This document shows, piece by piece, positions 1 to 8,246 of a stretch of DNA of 64,000 bases. This stretch comes from an uncultured Hyphomicrobiales bacterium (lineage in GTDB: Bacteria; Pseudomonadota; Alphaproteobacteria; Rhizobiales; Beijerinckiaceae), in the NCBI GenBank assembly GCA_903861645.1, contig CAIOVE010000020.1, positions 1-64,000 of the forward strand, written 5' to 3'. The notes under the pieces were generated by a model that was not told the DNA's origin, made no database searches, and worked only from the letters and a program-made list of their open reading frames with translations. Both the position numbers and the translations under genes were made by a program. Position 1 is the stretch's first letter; the number at the start of each line of letters is the position of its first letter.

Positions 1-100
1 GCTCGGGAGGTGCAGGCGCCTAGCCAAGGACTGGGAAAATCTCAACCGAAGAGCGCTCGCGTTCCTGCGCCTCGCGTCAATAAGGCTTATGCTCAGAAAG

Positions 101-289
101 CTATGCAATCCAGCATGATCTCTCCGGACAGACACTTAGAGTTTCCTGCACGTTATCGGGCAGCGCTTCACCGTCATAGCGAAGACCCGAGACGGTCGCC
201 CCGACGGCGGGCTGCCACGGATGAATGGAAACACCGGGTGGTAGTTCCCCGGAGGCGACAACGCGCAGGTTGGCGTTTGAACTCGACAT
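101..289 (-). pseudogene. TauD/TfdA-like dioxygenase, N-terminal fragment
   Basis: An ATG at 287-289 with an AAGG-type ribosome site upstream opens a frame whose first 51 or so residues resemble the start of Fe(II)/2-oxoglutarate dioxygenases of the TauD/TfdA family: IHPWQPAVGATVSGL followed by a stretch fitting the next helix (LPDNVQETL). The resemblance ends near 137 and the frame stops at 101. Most of a roughly 280-residue enzyme is therefore absent, including the HxD...H iron site. It lies downstream of the broken DapA-family gene on the same strand, so both may be leftovers of one catabolic operon. The family call rests on a short motif and is tentative. Confidence 0.4.
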
Positions 290-432
290 GGTCCTTGCCT
301 TTCTCGTGTAGGGCCGCGGGGCGGCGCCGATACAAAAATCTGGCACGGCATAATAAGTCAGTCTATTTAAATACTAGAATTATTGTTGATCTGGATCATG
401 GTGTGCTCGCAACCGGTCTTTCCGGGCCGTGC

Positions 433-1102
433 TTATGAGCGGTCGGTGGCTTGATGAGGTTGTTCAATCAACCGTCTGGCGAGCGGCGTGGTCGCCAGGT
501 GCGCGCGCAGGGCGGCTCGTTCTTGTGCGTCGAGCGTCTGGTAGGGAGGATAAAGGCCCCCGACCGGGATGCCGATCAACTCGAGCGCGGTCTTCATTGT
601 GGGCGTGAGACCACGATGCATCCATCGCGCGGGAAAGAGCGCGAAACCGAGTTGCAATTCCGTGGCCTTGGCATGATCGCCAACCGCAAGCGCGTCGATG
701 ACGCCGCGCGCGATTTCCGCCGCCGGCGCTGGCATCGTGGCGCCTGATCCGCCTAGCAGAAGCGAGATAAGGAGCATTTGCACCGTCGTGAGATACCGGG
801 CATGGCCGGCGTGATCGATCTCGACGATCAGACGCGACACGCGGGCGAGATCGCGCGAACTTTCCTTGATCAGGGCGACACGCGGCAGTTTCGACAGGGC
901 GATTGTCGTTGGTATCGAGACGTCGGCGCCGGGGCCCGGATTGAGATAGAGCACCTGCGGCAGGGCGGATTCCCGCGCGACCGCTTCGAAATAGGCGAGA
1001 AGGTCGCGTTCATCCGGCGGGCCGCCAAATGAACGCTGCGGCGCGAGAAGCTGGATGTAGCTGGCGCCAAGGCGCTCGGCCAACGTCGCCAGCTCGACGG
1101 CG
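433..1102 (-). pseudogene. DapA-family aldolase/lyase, 5' end lost
   Basis: The frame encodes the last two thirds of a dihydrodipicolinate synthase/N-acetylneuraminate lyase-type TIM barrel. It keeps the Schiff-base lysine segment (VALIKESS), the YLNPGPG strand and the C-terminal helices. Open reading continues past the TTG at 1083 as VELATLAERLGA up to about 1102, which matches the family's helix before the middle strand; there the DNA switches abruptly to an IS21 istB fragment. The N-terminal third, with the substrate-binding GTTGE-type loop, is missing, and no start or ribosome site remains. The pyruvate-handling chemistry of the family is known, but this copy should be non-functional. Confidence 0.75.
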
Positions 1103-1699
1103 CGCTTTCCAGCCTACAAGGATCTGACCGCGTTCGATTTTGCCTCCAGCGAGATCAACGAATCTCTCGCGCGGCAATTGCATCGCTGCGAGTTCATCGA
1201 CAGGGCTGACAATGTCGTCCTGATTGGCGGGCCAGGCACGGGAAAAACCCATGTCGCGACCGCGCTCGCCATCCAAGCCATCGAACATCATCGAAAGAAG
1301 GTCAGGTTCTTCTCCACCATCGATCTCGTCAACGCGCTGGAGCAGGAAAAGACTCATGGACGCGCGGGCCAGATCGCCGAGCGCCTGATCCGCCATGACC
1401 TCGTGATCCTGGATGAACTCGGGTACCTGCCGTTCAGCGCCTCTGGTGGAGCCTTGCTTTTCCACCTGCTCAGCAAGCTCTACGAGCGAACCAGCGTGAT
1501 CATCACCACCAACTTGAGCTTCAGCGAATGGGCTGGCGTTTTCGGCGATCCGAAAATGACGACCGCGTTGCTCGATCGCCTGACCCATCATTGCCACATC
1601 GTGGAAACCGGCAACGAGAGCTACCGGTTCAAGGCGAGCGCCGCCACCACAAAAGGACGAAAGGAGAAAGCAAGAATCTTGACCTCGGGACAGCACTGA
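1103..1699 (+). pseudogene. istB: IS21-family istB (transposition helper ATPase), 5'-truncated
   Basis: From 1103 the frame reads RFPAYKDLTAFDFASSEIN and onward, typical of the IS21 helper ATPase IstB. The AAA+ core is complete: Walker A GGPGTGKTH near 1217-1243, Walker B LVILDELGYLPF near 1403-1438, and the C-terminal LLDRLTHHCHI motif. IstB loads the transposase IstA on target DNA. About the first 50 residues are missing, no istA is present upstream, and the left end of the element is gone, so this is a dead relic. It is fused directly to the broken DapA-family gene. An ATG at 1178 could still give a 173-residue product, but probably without function. Confidence 0.88.
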
Positions 1700-1711
1700 A
1701 CCAACAATCAA

Positions 1712-1759
1712 CCCGGGTCACTTCTCGGTGAAAATCCCGGGTCAACTCTCAGCGGAAAT
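1712..1759. repeat. IS21-type terminal direct repeats (right end)
   Basis: Two imperfect copies of about 24 bases follow istB head to tail (about 1712-1735 and 1736-1759). Each starts CCCGGGTCA and continues with a CTC-rich core and GGAAAT or GGTGAAAAT. IS21-family elements carry several such repeats at their ends as transposase binding sites. The matching left end is not visible upstream of 1103, in line with a truncated element. Confidence 0.55.
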
Positions 1760-2873
1760 CAACAGCGACGCTCCATGTTTTCGATAAGTCAGCCTTACGG
1801 GCAGCGTCCGCCGCCTCCAGCGAGCGAGCGCCCGTTTGGCGGATCAGCAGGAGCGCCACATCAGGTTTCGCCTTGTTCGCCAATTCCCGGACAAAGCGGG
1901 GATTGCGCGGCAGCGCCGGACCCAGTCGCCGCGGCGCGTGGACGCTTTGGGAAGGGAACCCTGCCGACCGGCGCTCCTCATGGGGATGAACGTCGATAGG
2001 GGACGCCTGGCCAGCCTCCAAGCCGGTTTCCGGCGCAATAAAAAGGCTCGAGCCAAAATTGGGGCCACCAGCCGCCGTTCCCCCGTTTTGCCGACCAGGA
2101 GCGGACGGCAAAACACCGCCAAGCGGCTGATGAGACGATCTGACGGGTAAGCCCTGAATGCCCATATTGGACCTCATAATTATATTAAAAATATATAATA
2201 AGGCGAAATTTATGTGTCAATCCCAGGTCGATGTTGAAAAGTATATAAATTTGATATAATAAATTAATTTAGGTTGCCGGTTTAGCCCGGATCGCCTTTG
2301 GTTGCCAATTCGGCGGGATGGGATTCATGACGCTGATTGCGAGGTTCATCCATCGCGGATTTGATGTGGTGATGGCTTTCATTGGCGCATATGCGATTGT
2401 CGGCGTCAGTTATGCACTCCATTCGTCGCTCGATGGACCAGACGCTCTCTACATTCCGCCGGAGCGGGCCGACGTGCTGGCGCTCATGGATCCATTCTCT
2501 GAATCGGGGCTTCGGCGCGATTAGGCGCTCTTGTTTTGTTTGACACAGCGACACTGAGCTTATGTGCTCGTGTTTGCGCGGGAAACCGATTTGAACACGG
2601 CGTCTATCCCGGTCTACTGAGTGCGATCATCAACTGCCGCTGCGGACCGCCATGTGGCTTGGCCATGCAATGGCGGTCACTCACTCAACATATTTGGCCA
2701 GCGGGCTGGCTACAGGTTTCCAAGTTTCCAATTATCATTATTCAACTTGCCTTGGCGCCTCTGACCACGCCCTGCTGCGTTCAATCCGCTTGGCGCATGC
2801 GGCGAAGCTCTTGGATCTCATTTTCTTCGTGAGCGGTCCTTCAAGGTCTTTCGCGAGTCTTGTGATAGCCGTC
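1760..2873. other. No supportable gene; AT-rich patch inside
   Basis: About 1.1 kb without a convincing gene. Overlapping open frames on both strands at 1775-2177 have no recognisable domain and low-complexity, Arg/Pro-rich translations. Positions 2165-2275 are strikingly AT-rich (TATAAT at 2255-2260, runs of A/T) compared with the rest of the window, as seen at integration boundaries or old promoters. A 68-codon frame at 2318-2524 could encode one hydrophobic helix but has no other support. I regard the stretch as decayed mobile-element DNA. Confidence 0.5.
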
Positions 2874-3062
2874 TCATGTTGATTGCCGGATCGATCGCCC
2901 TGCGTCGTAAGCGGCAGATTGAGTCGTTTCGCGATGATCATCCTCGCCTTTTTCAATGGCGCCCAGCAACGCCTTGGCCCGCGACCGGGCCTCGTCCGGG
3001 GTGAGGCGCCCATGGTCGCCAATCGTCGCTCGTCGCTCGTCGCGCGGGACGATTTCGTTGGC
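2874..3062 (-). pseudogene. Tyrosine-type integrase relic (arm-binding domain scrap)
   Basis: A 62-codon frame (stop at 2874-2876) contains RRATIGDHGRLTPDEARSRA followed by KALLGAIEKGED. This is the sequence style of the N-terminal arm-binding (DUF4102-like) domain of phage and island integrases, in which a strand giving an xTxGxxG motif precedes a helix starting TPxEAR. No start codon, no core-binding domain and no catalytic R...HxxR...Y part can be found on either side. It is thus a fragment of an integrase that may once have mobilised this patch. The call rests on one motif. Confidence 0.45.
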
Positions 3063-3171
3063 AAGCGCTTGGTCGGGCTATATGCCGACCATGCGATTTC
3101 ACCGCGATCGTGATGCTCCAATGCGTCGCGTTGTCGAGCGGCGCTAGGCGCCGCCAAGCCATTCGCGATGG

Positions 3172-4080
3172 CTACAACAGGATTTCGCCGATGGCGCCGG
3201 AATCGTAACACCCAAAGTAAAGCCGACCGTTGGAATGCGCCATGATGCATCTGGGGCCGGCGTTGGCGGTAGGCACATCCCACGCGCCCAAAAAGGCTCC
3301 GTCCGGTGTCATCGCGCCGATCTGGTTCGCCCCGTTGGCCGTGAACCAGAGATTTCCATCCGGCCCAGCGATGACGCCGCGCAGCGACGCATGATCGATG
3401 GGCACCACGAATTCGCGGATCGCGCCGTCGCGTTCCACCCGGCCCAGGGCGTTCGAACTGGTTTCGACAAACCAGATCGTTCCATCCGGGTGATTGGCGA
3501 TGGCTCTTGGTTGACTGGCGGGGCTCGGAATAGGGAATTCCGAAAAGCGACCGTCGGACGCGATGCGGCCGATGCGGCCGCCGCCTGCTTGCGAGAACCA
3601 CAGCGCGCCATCGCGTTCGACGAGCGCCAACGGGCGACTGCCCGGACGGAGTCCCGCCGAAAACTCCTCGATTTCACCGTTGGGCCTTATGCGTCCGATC
3701 TTGTCGGCGTCCGTTTCCGAAAACCAGATCGCGCCATCCGGTCCCACGGCGATGGCGTCCGGACCAGAGGCCGGCGTGGGAACAGCGAAATCGGTGATGA
3801 CTCCATCAACGGTGATGCGACCAATCTTGTTGGCTTTCTTTTGAGCAAACCACAGACAGCCATCCGTCCCGGCGATGATCCCGACGGGCCCGGCGTCCCC
3901 GGATGAAAGGGGATATTCGCGCATTTCGCCGCTGGCGGGATCAAAACGGCCCACGCGCGAGCCGAGGTTTTCACAAAACCAGATTGCGCCATCGGGCCCC
4001 TCGCAAAGGATATAGGGTCCGCTGGGAAACGTGGGTATGCGATATTCACGGATCTCGACCGAACGTGGACCGGCGACCAT
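3172..4080 (-). CDS. Streptogramin lyase-like (Vgb/NHL-type) beta-propeller protein
   Basis: About 302 residues made of repeated blades of roughly 42 residues with the signature GPDGAIWF(S/C/V)E...IGRI, as in virginiamycin B lyase (Vgb) and related propellers. At least six repeats can be counted. Vgb itself opens streptogramin B using His and Glu residues; here the late blade reads LWFTANGANQIG where a catalytic Glu would be expected, so lyase activity is doubtful. I chose the ATG at 4078-4080 because a G-run ribosome site (GGGGGG) lies just upstream; the longer frame to 4134 would collide with the divergent gene. No signal peptide is evident. A sensor or lactonase-like role is equally possible. 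Confidence 0.7.
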   Translation of the reverse strand: MVAGPRSVEIREYRIPTFPSGPYILCEGPDGAIWFCENLGSRVGRFDPASGEMREYPLSSGDAGPVGIIAGTDGCLWFAQKKANKIGRITVDGVITDFAVPTPASGPDAIAVGPDGAIWFSETDADKIGRIRPNGEIEEFSAGLRPGSRPLALVERDGALWFSQAGGGRIGRIASDGRFSEFPIPSPASQPRAIANHPDGTIWFVETSSNALGRVERDGAIREFVVPIDHASLRGVIAGPDGNLWFTANGANQIGAMTPDGAFLGAWDVPTANAGPRCIMAHSNGRLYFGCYDSGAIGEILL

Positions 4081-4169
4081 TCGAATCCCCCCGATTTGTG
4101 AAATTTCCACGATCAGCATAGCCTCCACCTTCAATAATGAGAACCGATCAGGAATTTCCGGAGGAACGC

Positions 4170-5132
4170 ATGAAATTTCCAGGCTTGGGCGCCGCGATCA
4201 TGGGCGCCTTCATCGCGGGATCGTCCGCCACGGCCCAGACCTGGCCAACGCAGTCCATCAAAATGATCGTTCCAATCGCGCCGGGGTCGGTGACCGATGT
4301 CGCGAGTCGATTTCTCGCGCAGGAATTGCAGGCGCGCCTTGGCCAACCGGTGGTCGTGGTCAACCGGCCCGGCGGCAACATGGTGATTGGCGCGCAGGAA
4401 TGCGCGAGAGCCGAACCCGATGGCTACACGATCTGCGTTCTGGGCGCGGACGCGTTCTCCTACAATCCCTTTCTTCTCGATCAACTGCCTTACGATCCCG
4501 ACAAGGATTTCCGACCAATCACGAACATGTACTTCGTGAAGGAAGTTGTGCTCGCCAGCGAGAACACGCCCGCGAAAACAATGGATGAGATGAAGGCCTT
4601 GGCGAAAGCGCGGCCTGGCAAGCTGAATTTCGGAACCCTCGGCGGCGGATCGACCGTGGACATTTTCCGCAAATGGCTGTCCGACGAATGGAAGACCGAA
4701 TTCGCCGCCGTGCCCTACAAGGGCGGCAGCGAGATCGTGAACGCGGCGCTTGGCGGTCAGATCGACATCACGCGCATTGGACTTGGCAACGTCGCCGGCT
4801 TTTTCAACGATCCGCGCCTCAAGCCTCTCGCCGTGCGGAGCGAAAAGCGCCTCGCCGAGTTGCCGAATGTTCAGACAACGAACGAGGCGGGAATAGGCTC
4901 GTATCCCGGTTTGCCTTGGTGGGGGCTGGTCGCGCCGGCCAAGACGCCGGACGCCGTGATCGAGCGCGTCGGCAAGGAAGTTCGGGATATCCTGCAACAA
5001 CCGAAATCGCAGGAATTCATGAGCCGCCAGTTTCTCGAGACGGCCGTTGACACTTCCGAGGCCTTCGCGGCCTTTCTGCGCAAGGATCGCGCGGCGGCCG
5101 GATCCCTGATTTCCAAATACGGGCGGAATTGA
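4170..5132 (+). CDS. Bug/TctC-family solute-binding protein
   Basis: A periplasmic tripartite-tricarboxylate-transporter type binding protein of 320 residues. It has an N-terminal signal peptide (MKFPGLGAAIMGAFIAG... ending near SATAQ), then WPTQSIKMIVPIAPGS, RLGQPVVVVNRPGGN and the PYKGGSE motif typical of Bug proteins, which bind small carboxylates. The ATG at 4170 has GGAGG 6-8 bases upstream and gives a clean signal peptide, so it is preferred to the ATG at 4137. No TctA/TctB membrane genes are nearby, which is common for Bug orphans. It is divergent from the propeller gene. The ligand is unknown. Confidence 0.85.
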   Translation: MKFPGLGAAIMGAFIAGSSATAQTWPTQSIKMIVPIAPGSVTDVASRFLAQELQARLGQPVVVVNRPGGNMVIGAQECARAEPDGYTICVLGADAFSYNPFLLDQLPYDPDKDFRPITNMYFVKEVVLASENTPAKTMDEMKALAKARPGKLNFGTLGGGSTVDIFRKWLSDEWKTEFAAVPYKGGSEIVNAALGGQIDITRIGLGNVAGFFNDPRLKPLAVRSEKRLAELPNVQTTNEAGIGSYPGLPWWGLVAPAKTPDAVIERVGKEVRDILQQPKSQEFMSRQFLETAVDTSEAFAAFLRKDRAAAGSLISKYGRN

Positions 5133-5262
5133 ATCCGTCACGTATTCCGCTGGCTGGAAGGCGCGGGCGCTTGTTTGCCCGGCCGGTACGGTTGATCGAA
5201 TGAGATGGTCAGGCGCGACAGGGGGCTCATCTTTTTCCGCGCCGAGCCTCGCGCCGTGGCGA

Positions 5263-5718
5263 TCAAACCCGGCTATATCCGAGCGACGCGCTGCGCGATG
5301 TAAATTGCTCTTCCGTGCCGACCGTCAGGCCCGATACGTAAAGGCAAAACATTTCCATCCAGCTTCCCGCGAGAAGTCCCCAGTTTTCGAGCCCGCAGGC
5401 GACGCCACAACTTATCGCGGCGAGAATACCGCAAATATTGCCCTCCGCCCTGTCCGCGGGGTCTGCCGAGAGGCGCTCCCGGGCGTCCACCCACAACAGG
5501 AAAGGCGATAACCAGGCGACCACGGGAAGCCAGGTCGCTGGAAAATAGGCTTCGCGCAGCGCCAGATCGCCATTGTAACGAACAAACGCGAGCGCGCCGA
5601 GGGCCGCGCACGCGCGCAGGGTGACGGATACCGACTGCCCCCGGATTTTCCGATCAATCGCCGGCGTCGCGCCAAGAATTATGGCGGCGCCGATTTCAAT
5701 CAAAGTGACGGTTTCCAC
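5263..5718 (-). CDS. Small MgtC/SapB-like membrane protein
   Basis: Starting at the GTG at 5716-5718, preceded by GAGGGGA, the product has about 151 residues. Its first 40 residues (TLIEIGAAIILGATPAIDRKIRG, then SVSVTLRACAALGALAFV) follow the pattern of the MgtC/SapB membrane domain: a helix with a conserved charged IGLERE-like turn, then an RTxxLVALGA-like helix. The rest contains two or three further hydrophobic segments that I cannot match. MgtC proteins modulate membrane energetics and Mg or phosphate stress; that role is only suggested here. The longer frame to 5823 lacks a ribosome site and runs through a hairpin. Confidence 0.45.
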   Translation of the reverse strand: METVTLIEIGAAIILGATPAIDRKIRGQSVSVTLRACAALGALAFVRYNGDLALREAYFPATWLPVVAWLSPFLLWVDARERLSADPADRAEGNICGILAAISCGVACGLENWGLLAGSWMEMFCLYVSGLTVGTEEQFTSRSASLGYSRV

Positions 5719-5808
5719 GATGGTTCCCCTCGAAATGCGGGGTATTTTACGCGTATTAAAATCTAACGGTCGGTAAAATCGAGGTTGTCGCTTGGCCATA
5801 TAAAGAAC

Positions 5809-5829
5809 GCGCATTTCATTCAAATGCGC
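5809..5829. promoter_or_regulatory. Perfect inverted repeat upstream of the MgtC-like gene
   Basis: Arms GCGCATTT and AAATGCGC separated by CATTC form a perfect 8-bp inverted repeat about 90 bases upstream of the GTG start at 5718. It could be an operator or an mRNA hairpin for the minus-strand gene, or for the plus-strand GH8 gene 316 bases away. Confidence 0.4.
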
Positions 5830-6144
5830 GGCAAATGATAACTTAAATTAACTTAATTCGTGGCGTTCGTCGCGCGTGAATAATTGAAAATGCGGGAGTG
5901 ACCGCGCGCGGCGACGGGAATGGAGTTCGGCCCGAGGTCGGCGCCTAGCTTGCGTCGAAGCGTTCAGTCACCGAAATCAATCCGCCAAGCGATTGCTTGT
6001 TCAGTCGACAAATTAAATGAGTATATCGCCTTTTCATCAGGTCGAATTCGCGTTTCATTAGGATTTTAGTGTGAACGATACAATTCCTTAAATACTTCAA
6101 CACGTACCTATTGGCCTCGTCCTTCCCAGCCAGAAGCTTGTCCA
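5830..6144. other. Intergenic region upstream of the GH8 fusion gene
   Basis: About 315 bases with no gene. The DNA is AT-richer than its surroundings (for example 5835-5860 and 5999-6100), as expected for a divergent promoter region between the MgtC-like gene and the GH8 gene. I could not place a clear -35/-10 pair. Confidence 0.5.
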
Positions 6145-8229
6145 GTGATCAAAACGCTTGCCTGTATTGGAATCGTCGCCACGTTGTTGGGGCCGGTGGC
6201 CGCGCGCGCCCAGTTCGCGCCGGGTCAATTGGCGAACATGGGCGCGGCCGAACCCATCGCGGTCGGCGGCATGTTGGCGGGCGGCCCCATATGCCAGTAC
6301 CGCGACCGCTTTGTCGATCCGTCGGGACGCGTCATCGACACGGGCAATGGAGGCATCAGTCATAGCGAAGGGCAGGGCTACGGCATGTTGATCGCCGTGG
6401 CGGGAGATGATCGCGCCAGCTTCGACCGCATGTGGGCCTGGACCCGCGCCGAACTAGGTGTGCGTCGCGATCATCTGTTTGGCTGGAAATGGGATCCCTC
6501 GCGCGCCCGCGCCGTCGACGCGAATGACGCGAGCGACGGCGATTTGCTGATCGCCTGGGCGCTCGCGGAGGCCGCCAGTTACTGGAGCGATTCGAGTTAT
6601 CTGGTCAGCGCGACGAAAATCGTCGCCGACATCGAAAGCAAGCTGGTTCGGCGATACGCCAATCCGGGCGCCATTCTTCTTCCCGCCACCATGGGCTTCT
6701 CGGAAGCCGAGCGCGCGGATGGACCGGTCGTCAATCTGTCCTACTGGATATTTCCGGCGCTGGCCCGTCTGGCGCAGCTCGATGGACGCCCCGAATGGTC
6801 GGACATCACCAAGACAGGCCTGAGCCTGATCGAAACGGCGCGCTTTGGTAAGTCCAGGCTGCCCGTGGGCTGGACGTCCATCGGGAGGGAGATGCCCACG
6901 CTGGCCCGCGGCCACAAGATACGCTTCGGCTACAACGCGATCCGAATTCCGCTCTACATGTACTGGTCCGGGCTGACGTCGCAGTCATTGTTCCGTGATT
7001 TGATCGCCGCCTGGGATGGCGGGGCGGGGGGCGTTCGCGTGATCAGCGGCGAGGCCGCCGAGGTCGACGGGCCGCTCCCGGAACGCGGCTATGGCGCGAT
7101 CGCGGCCCTGGCGCGCTGCGCCGCCAACGGCCGGCCCTTCCCGCCCGAATTTTACAAGCCGACCGCCAACGAGAATTATTATCCAACCACCTTGCATATC
7201 CTGTCGATCATGGCCGCCGTCAGCCGCGGTGGTCCGTGCCTCGACGCCAGCGCGGTCAACGCATTGGTGGGACCGGGTTGGGTGGCGCGGCCGGTGGTCG
7301 CTTTCAGTTACGGCGCGCCGCCGCCTCTGTCCGCCGCGGCCGCCACGGCGCCCGGTCTGGCTCCGTATGCGCCCCCGTCTGTCGCGCGACCCGCCGGCGA
7401 ACTGCTGGATCGGATGCGGCCCAGTTCCGTCACAACTGGCTCCATGGGCGATACGATCGGCTTGGTCGCGCTGTTTGTCGTCCTGTTGAGCGGCTCGATA
7501 GGGGTCGCGGCATGGCTTGGCGACAAGGATGACACCGAGGTCGACGCCATTCCGGAGGTCGATCCGCGTCCGGTGATCGCGGCCGCCGCCACGCCGGTTG
7601 CGCTCGCCGGGCGGGTCGTCGCCGCGGCGCCCGCGTTGGCGGCGCCACTCGAAGCGATGGCGACCGTTCCCATGGCGCCCGTGACCGCCGCTCCGCTGCC
7701 GCCAGTCGCGCGCAACAGCGAACGTGTCGTGGAGGTGTTCGCTCCACCGCTTCCCTCGCGGCGGGCGGAATGGTCATTCGACGATCCGTCATTCCAGCGG
7801 AAGGTCGACGCGGCGATAGCGATCTCCAGCAGGTTTGGCCGGGCCGTGGCGCTCGCCGCGTTGCGGGTTGAGGGCTATGCGAGCGCCGAGCGCCGTTACG
7901 GCCGCCCCGACGCCGACGAAATGATCAGAATGTTCGTGGCCGACCTCAAGCCGGCGCTCGCCGTTGGCAGTTGCGTGTCGATCCAGGAGGGCGGGATCGT
8001 TTTCGTTTGTCTCGCTTTCGTTGATCGCGAAGCAAACCTTGAAAGCGCTTTCCATCCCATGCTTAACGCGGCGCTCGAACTTGTCGACGCGAACCCGGGA
8101 TACGTCGCCATAAGACCCGGCCACGCGGTCTGGCCCGTCGATGGCGATGACGCGACGCGGCTCATTAGCGTGGCCCATGAACGTTGCCAGGCAAGCGCGC
8201 CGCGCGCGGGACTTGCGATGAGCGCCTGA
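6145..8229 (+). CDS. Secreted GH8 glucanase fused through a membrane helix to a degenerate GGDEF-like domain
   Basis: 694 residues. Residues 1-22 are a signal peptide. Residues about 30-370 are a glycoside hydrolase family 8 domain (BcsZ-type endoglucanase) with the acid Glu in SEGQGYGML near residue 74 and an aspartate-rich DASDGDLLIAWAL segment near 130. A Pro/Ala-rich linker leads to a membrane helix at about 438-460, then a second linker. Residues about 545-690 look like a GGDEF-domain fold: an RFGRAVALAALRVEGY strand-helix start and a late GHAVWPVDGDDATRLISVA element. The active GGDEF loop is replaced by an SIQEGGIVFV-like segment, so cyclase activity is unlikely. Starts at GTG 6145 with a weak ribosome site. 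No bcsA/bcsB cellulose synthase genes are nearby. The substrate is probably a beta-1,4-glucan. Confidence 0.8.
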   Translation: MIKTLACIGIVATLLGPVAARAQFAPGQLANMGAAEPIAVGGMLAGGPICQYRDRFVDPSGRVIDTGNGGISHSEGQGYGMLIAVAGDDRASFDRMWAWTRAELGVRRDHLFGWKWDPSRARAVDANDASDGDLLIAWALAEAASYWSDSSYLVSATKIVADIESKLVRRYANPGAILLPATMGFSEAERADGPVVNLSYWIFPALARLAQLDGRPEWSDITKTGLSLIETARFGKSRLPVGWTSIGREMPTLARGHKIRFGYNAIRIPLYMYWSGLTSQSLFRDLIAAWDGGAGGVRVISGEAAEVDGPLPERGYGAIAALARCAANGRPFPPEFYKPTANENYYPTTLHILSIMAAVSRGGPCLDASAVNALVGPGWVARPVVAFSYGAPPPLSAAAATAPGLAPYAPPSVARPAGELLDRMRPSSVTTGSMGDTIGLVALFVVLLSGSIGVAAWLGDKDDTEVDAIPEVDPRPVIAAAATPVALAGRVVAAAPALAAPLEAMATVPMAPVTAAPLPPVARNSERVVEVFAPPLPSRRAEWSFDDPSFQRKVDAAIAISSRFGRAVALAALRVEGYASAERRYGRPDADEMIRMFVADLKPALAVGSCVSIQEGGIVFVCLAFVDREANLESAFHPMLNAALELVDANPGYVAIRPGHAVWPVDGDDATRLISVAHERCQASAPRAGLAMSA

Positions 8230-8246
8230 TCGCGGGCGCGCCCGTC

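Noticed and set aside
1749-2177. 142-codon minus-strand frame (and overlapping plus-strand frames)
   Set aside because: No family resemblance, several equally long overlapping frames, Pro/Arg-rich composition, and it begins inside the IS end repeats.
2318-2524. 68-codon plus-strand frame with one hydrophobic stretch
   Set aside because: No clear ribosome site or relatives recognised; lies in decayed mobile-element DNA.
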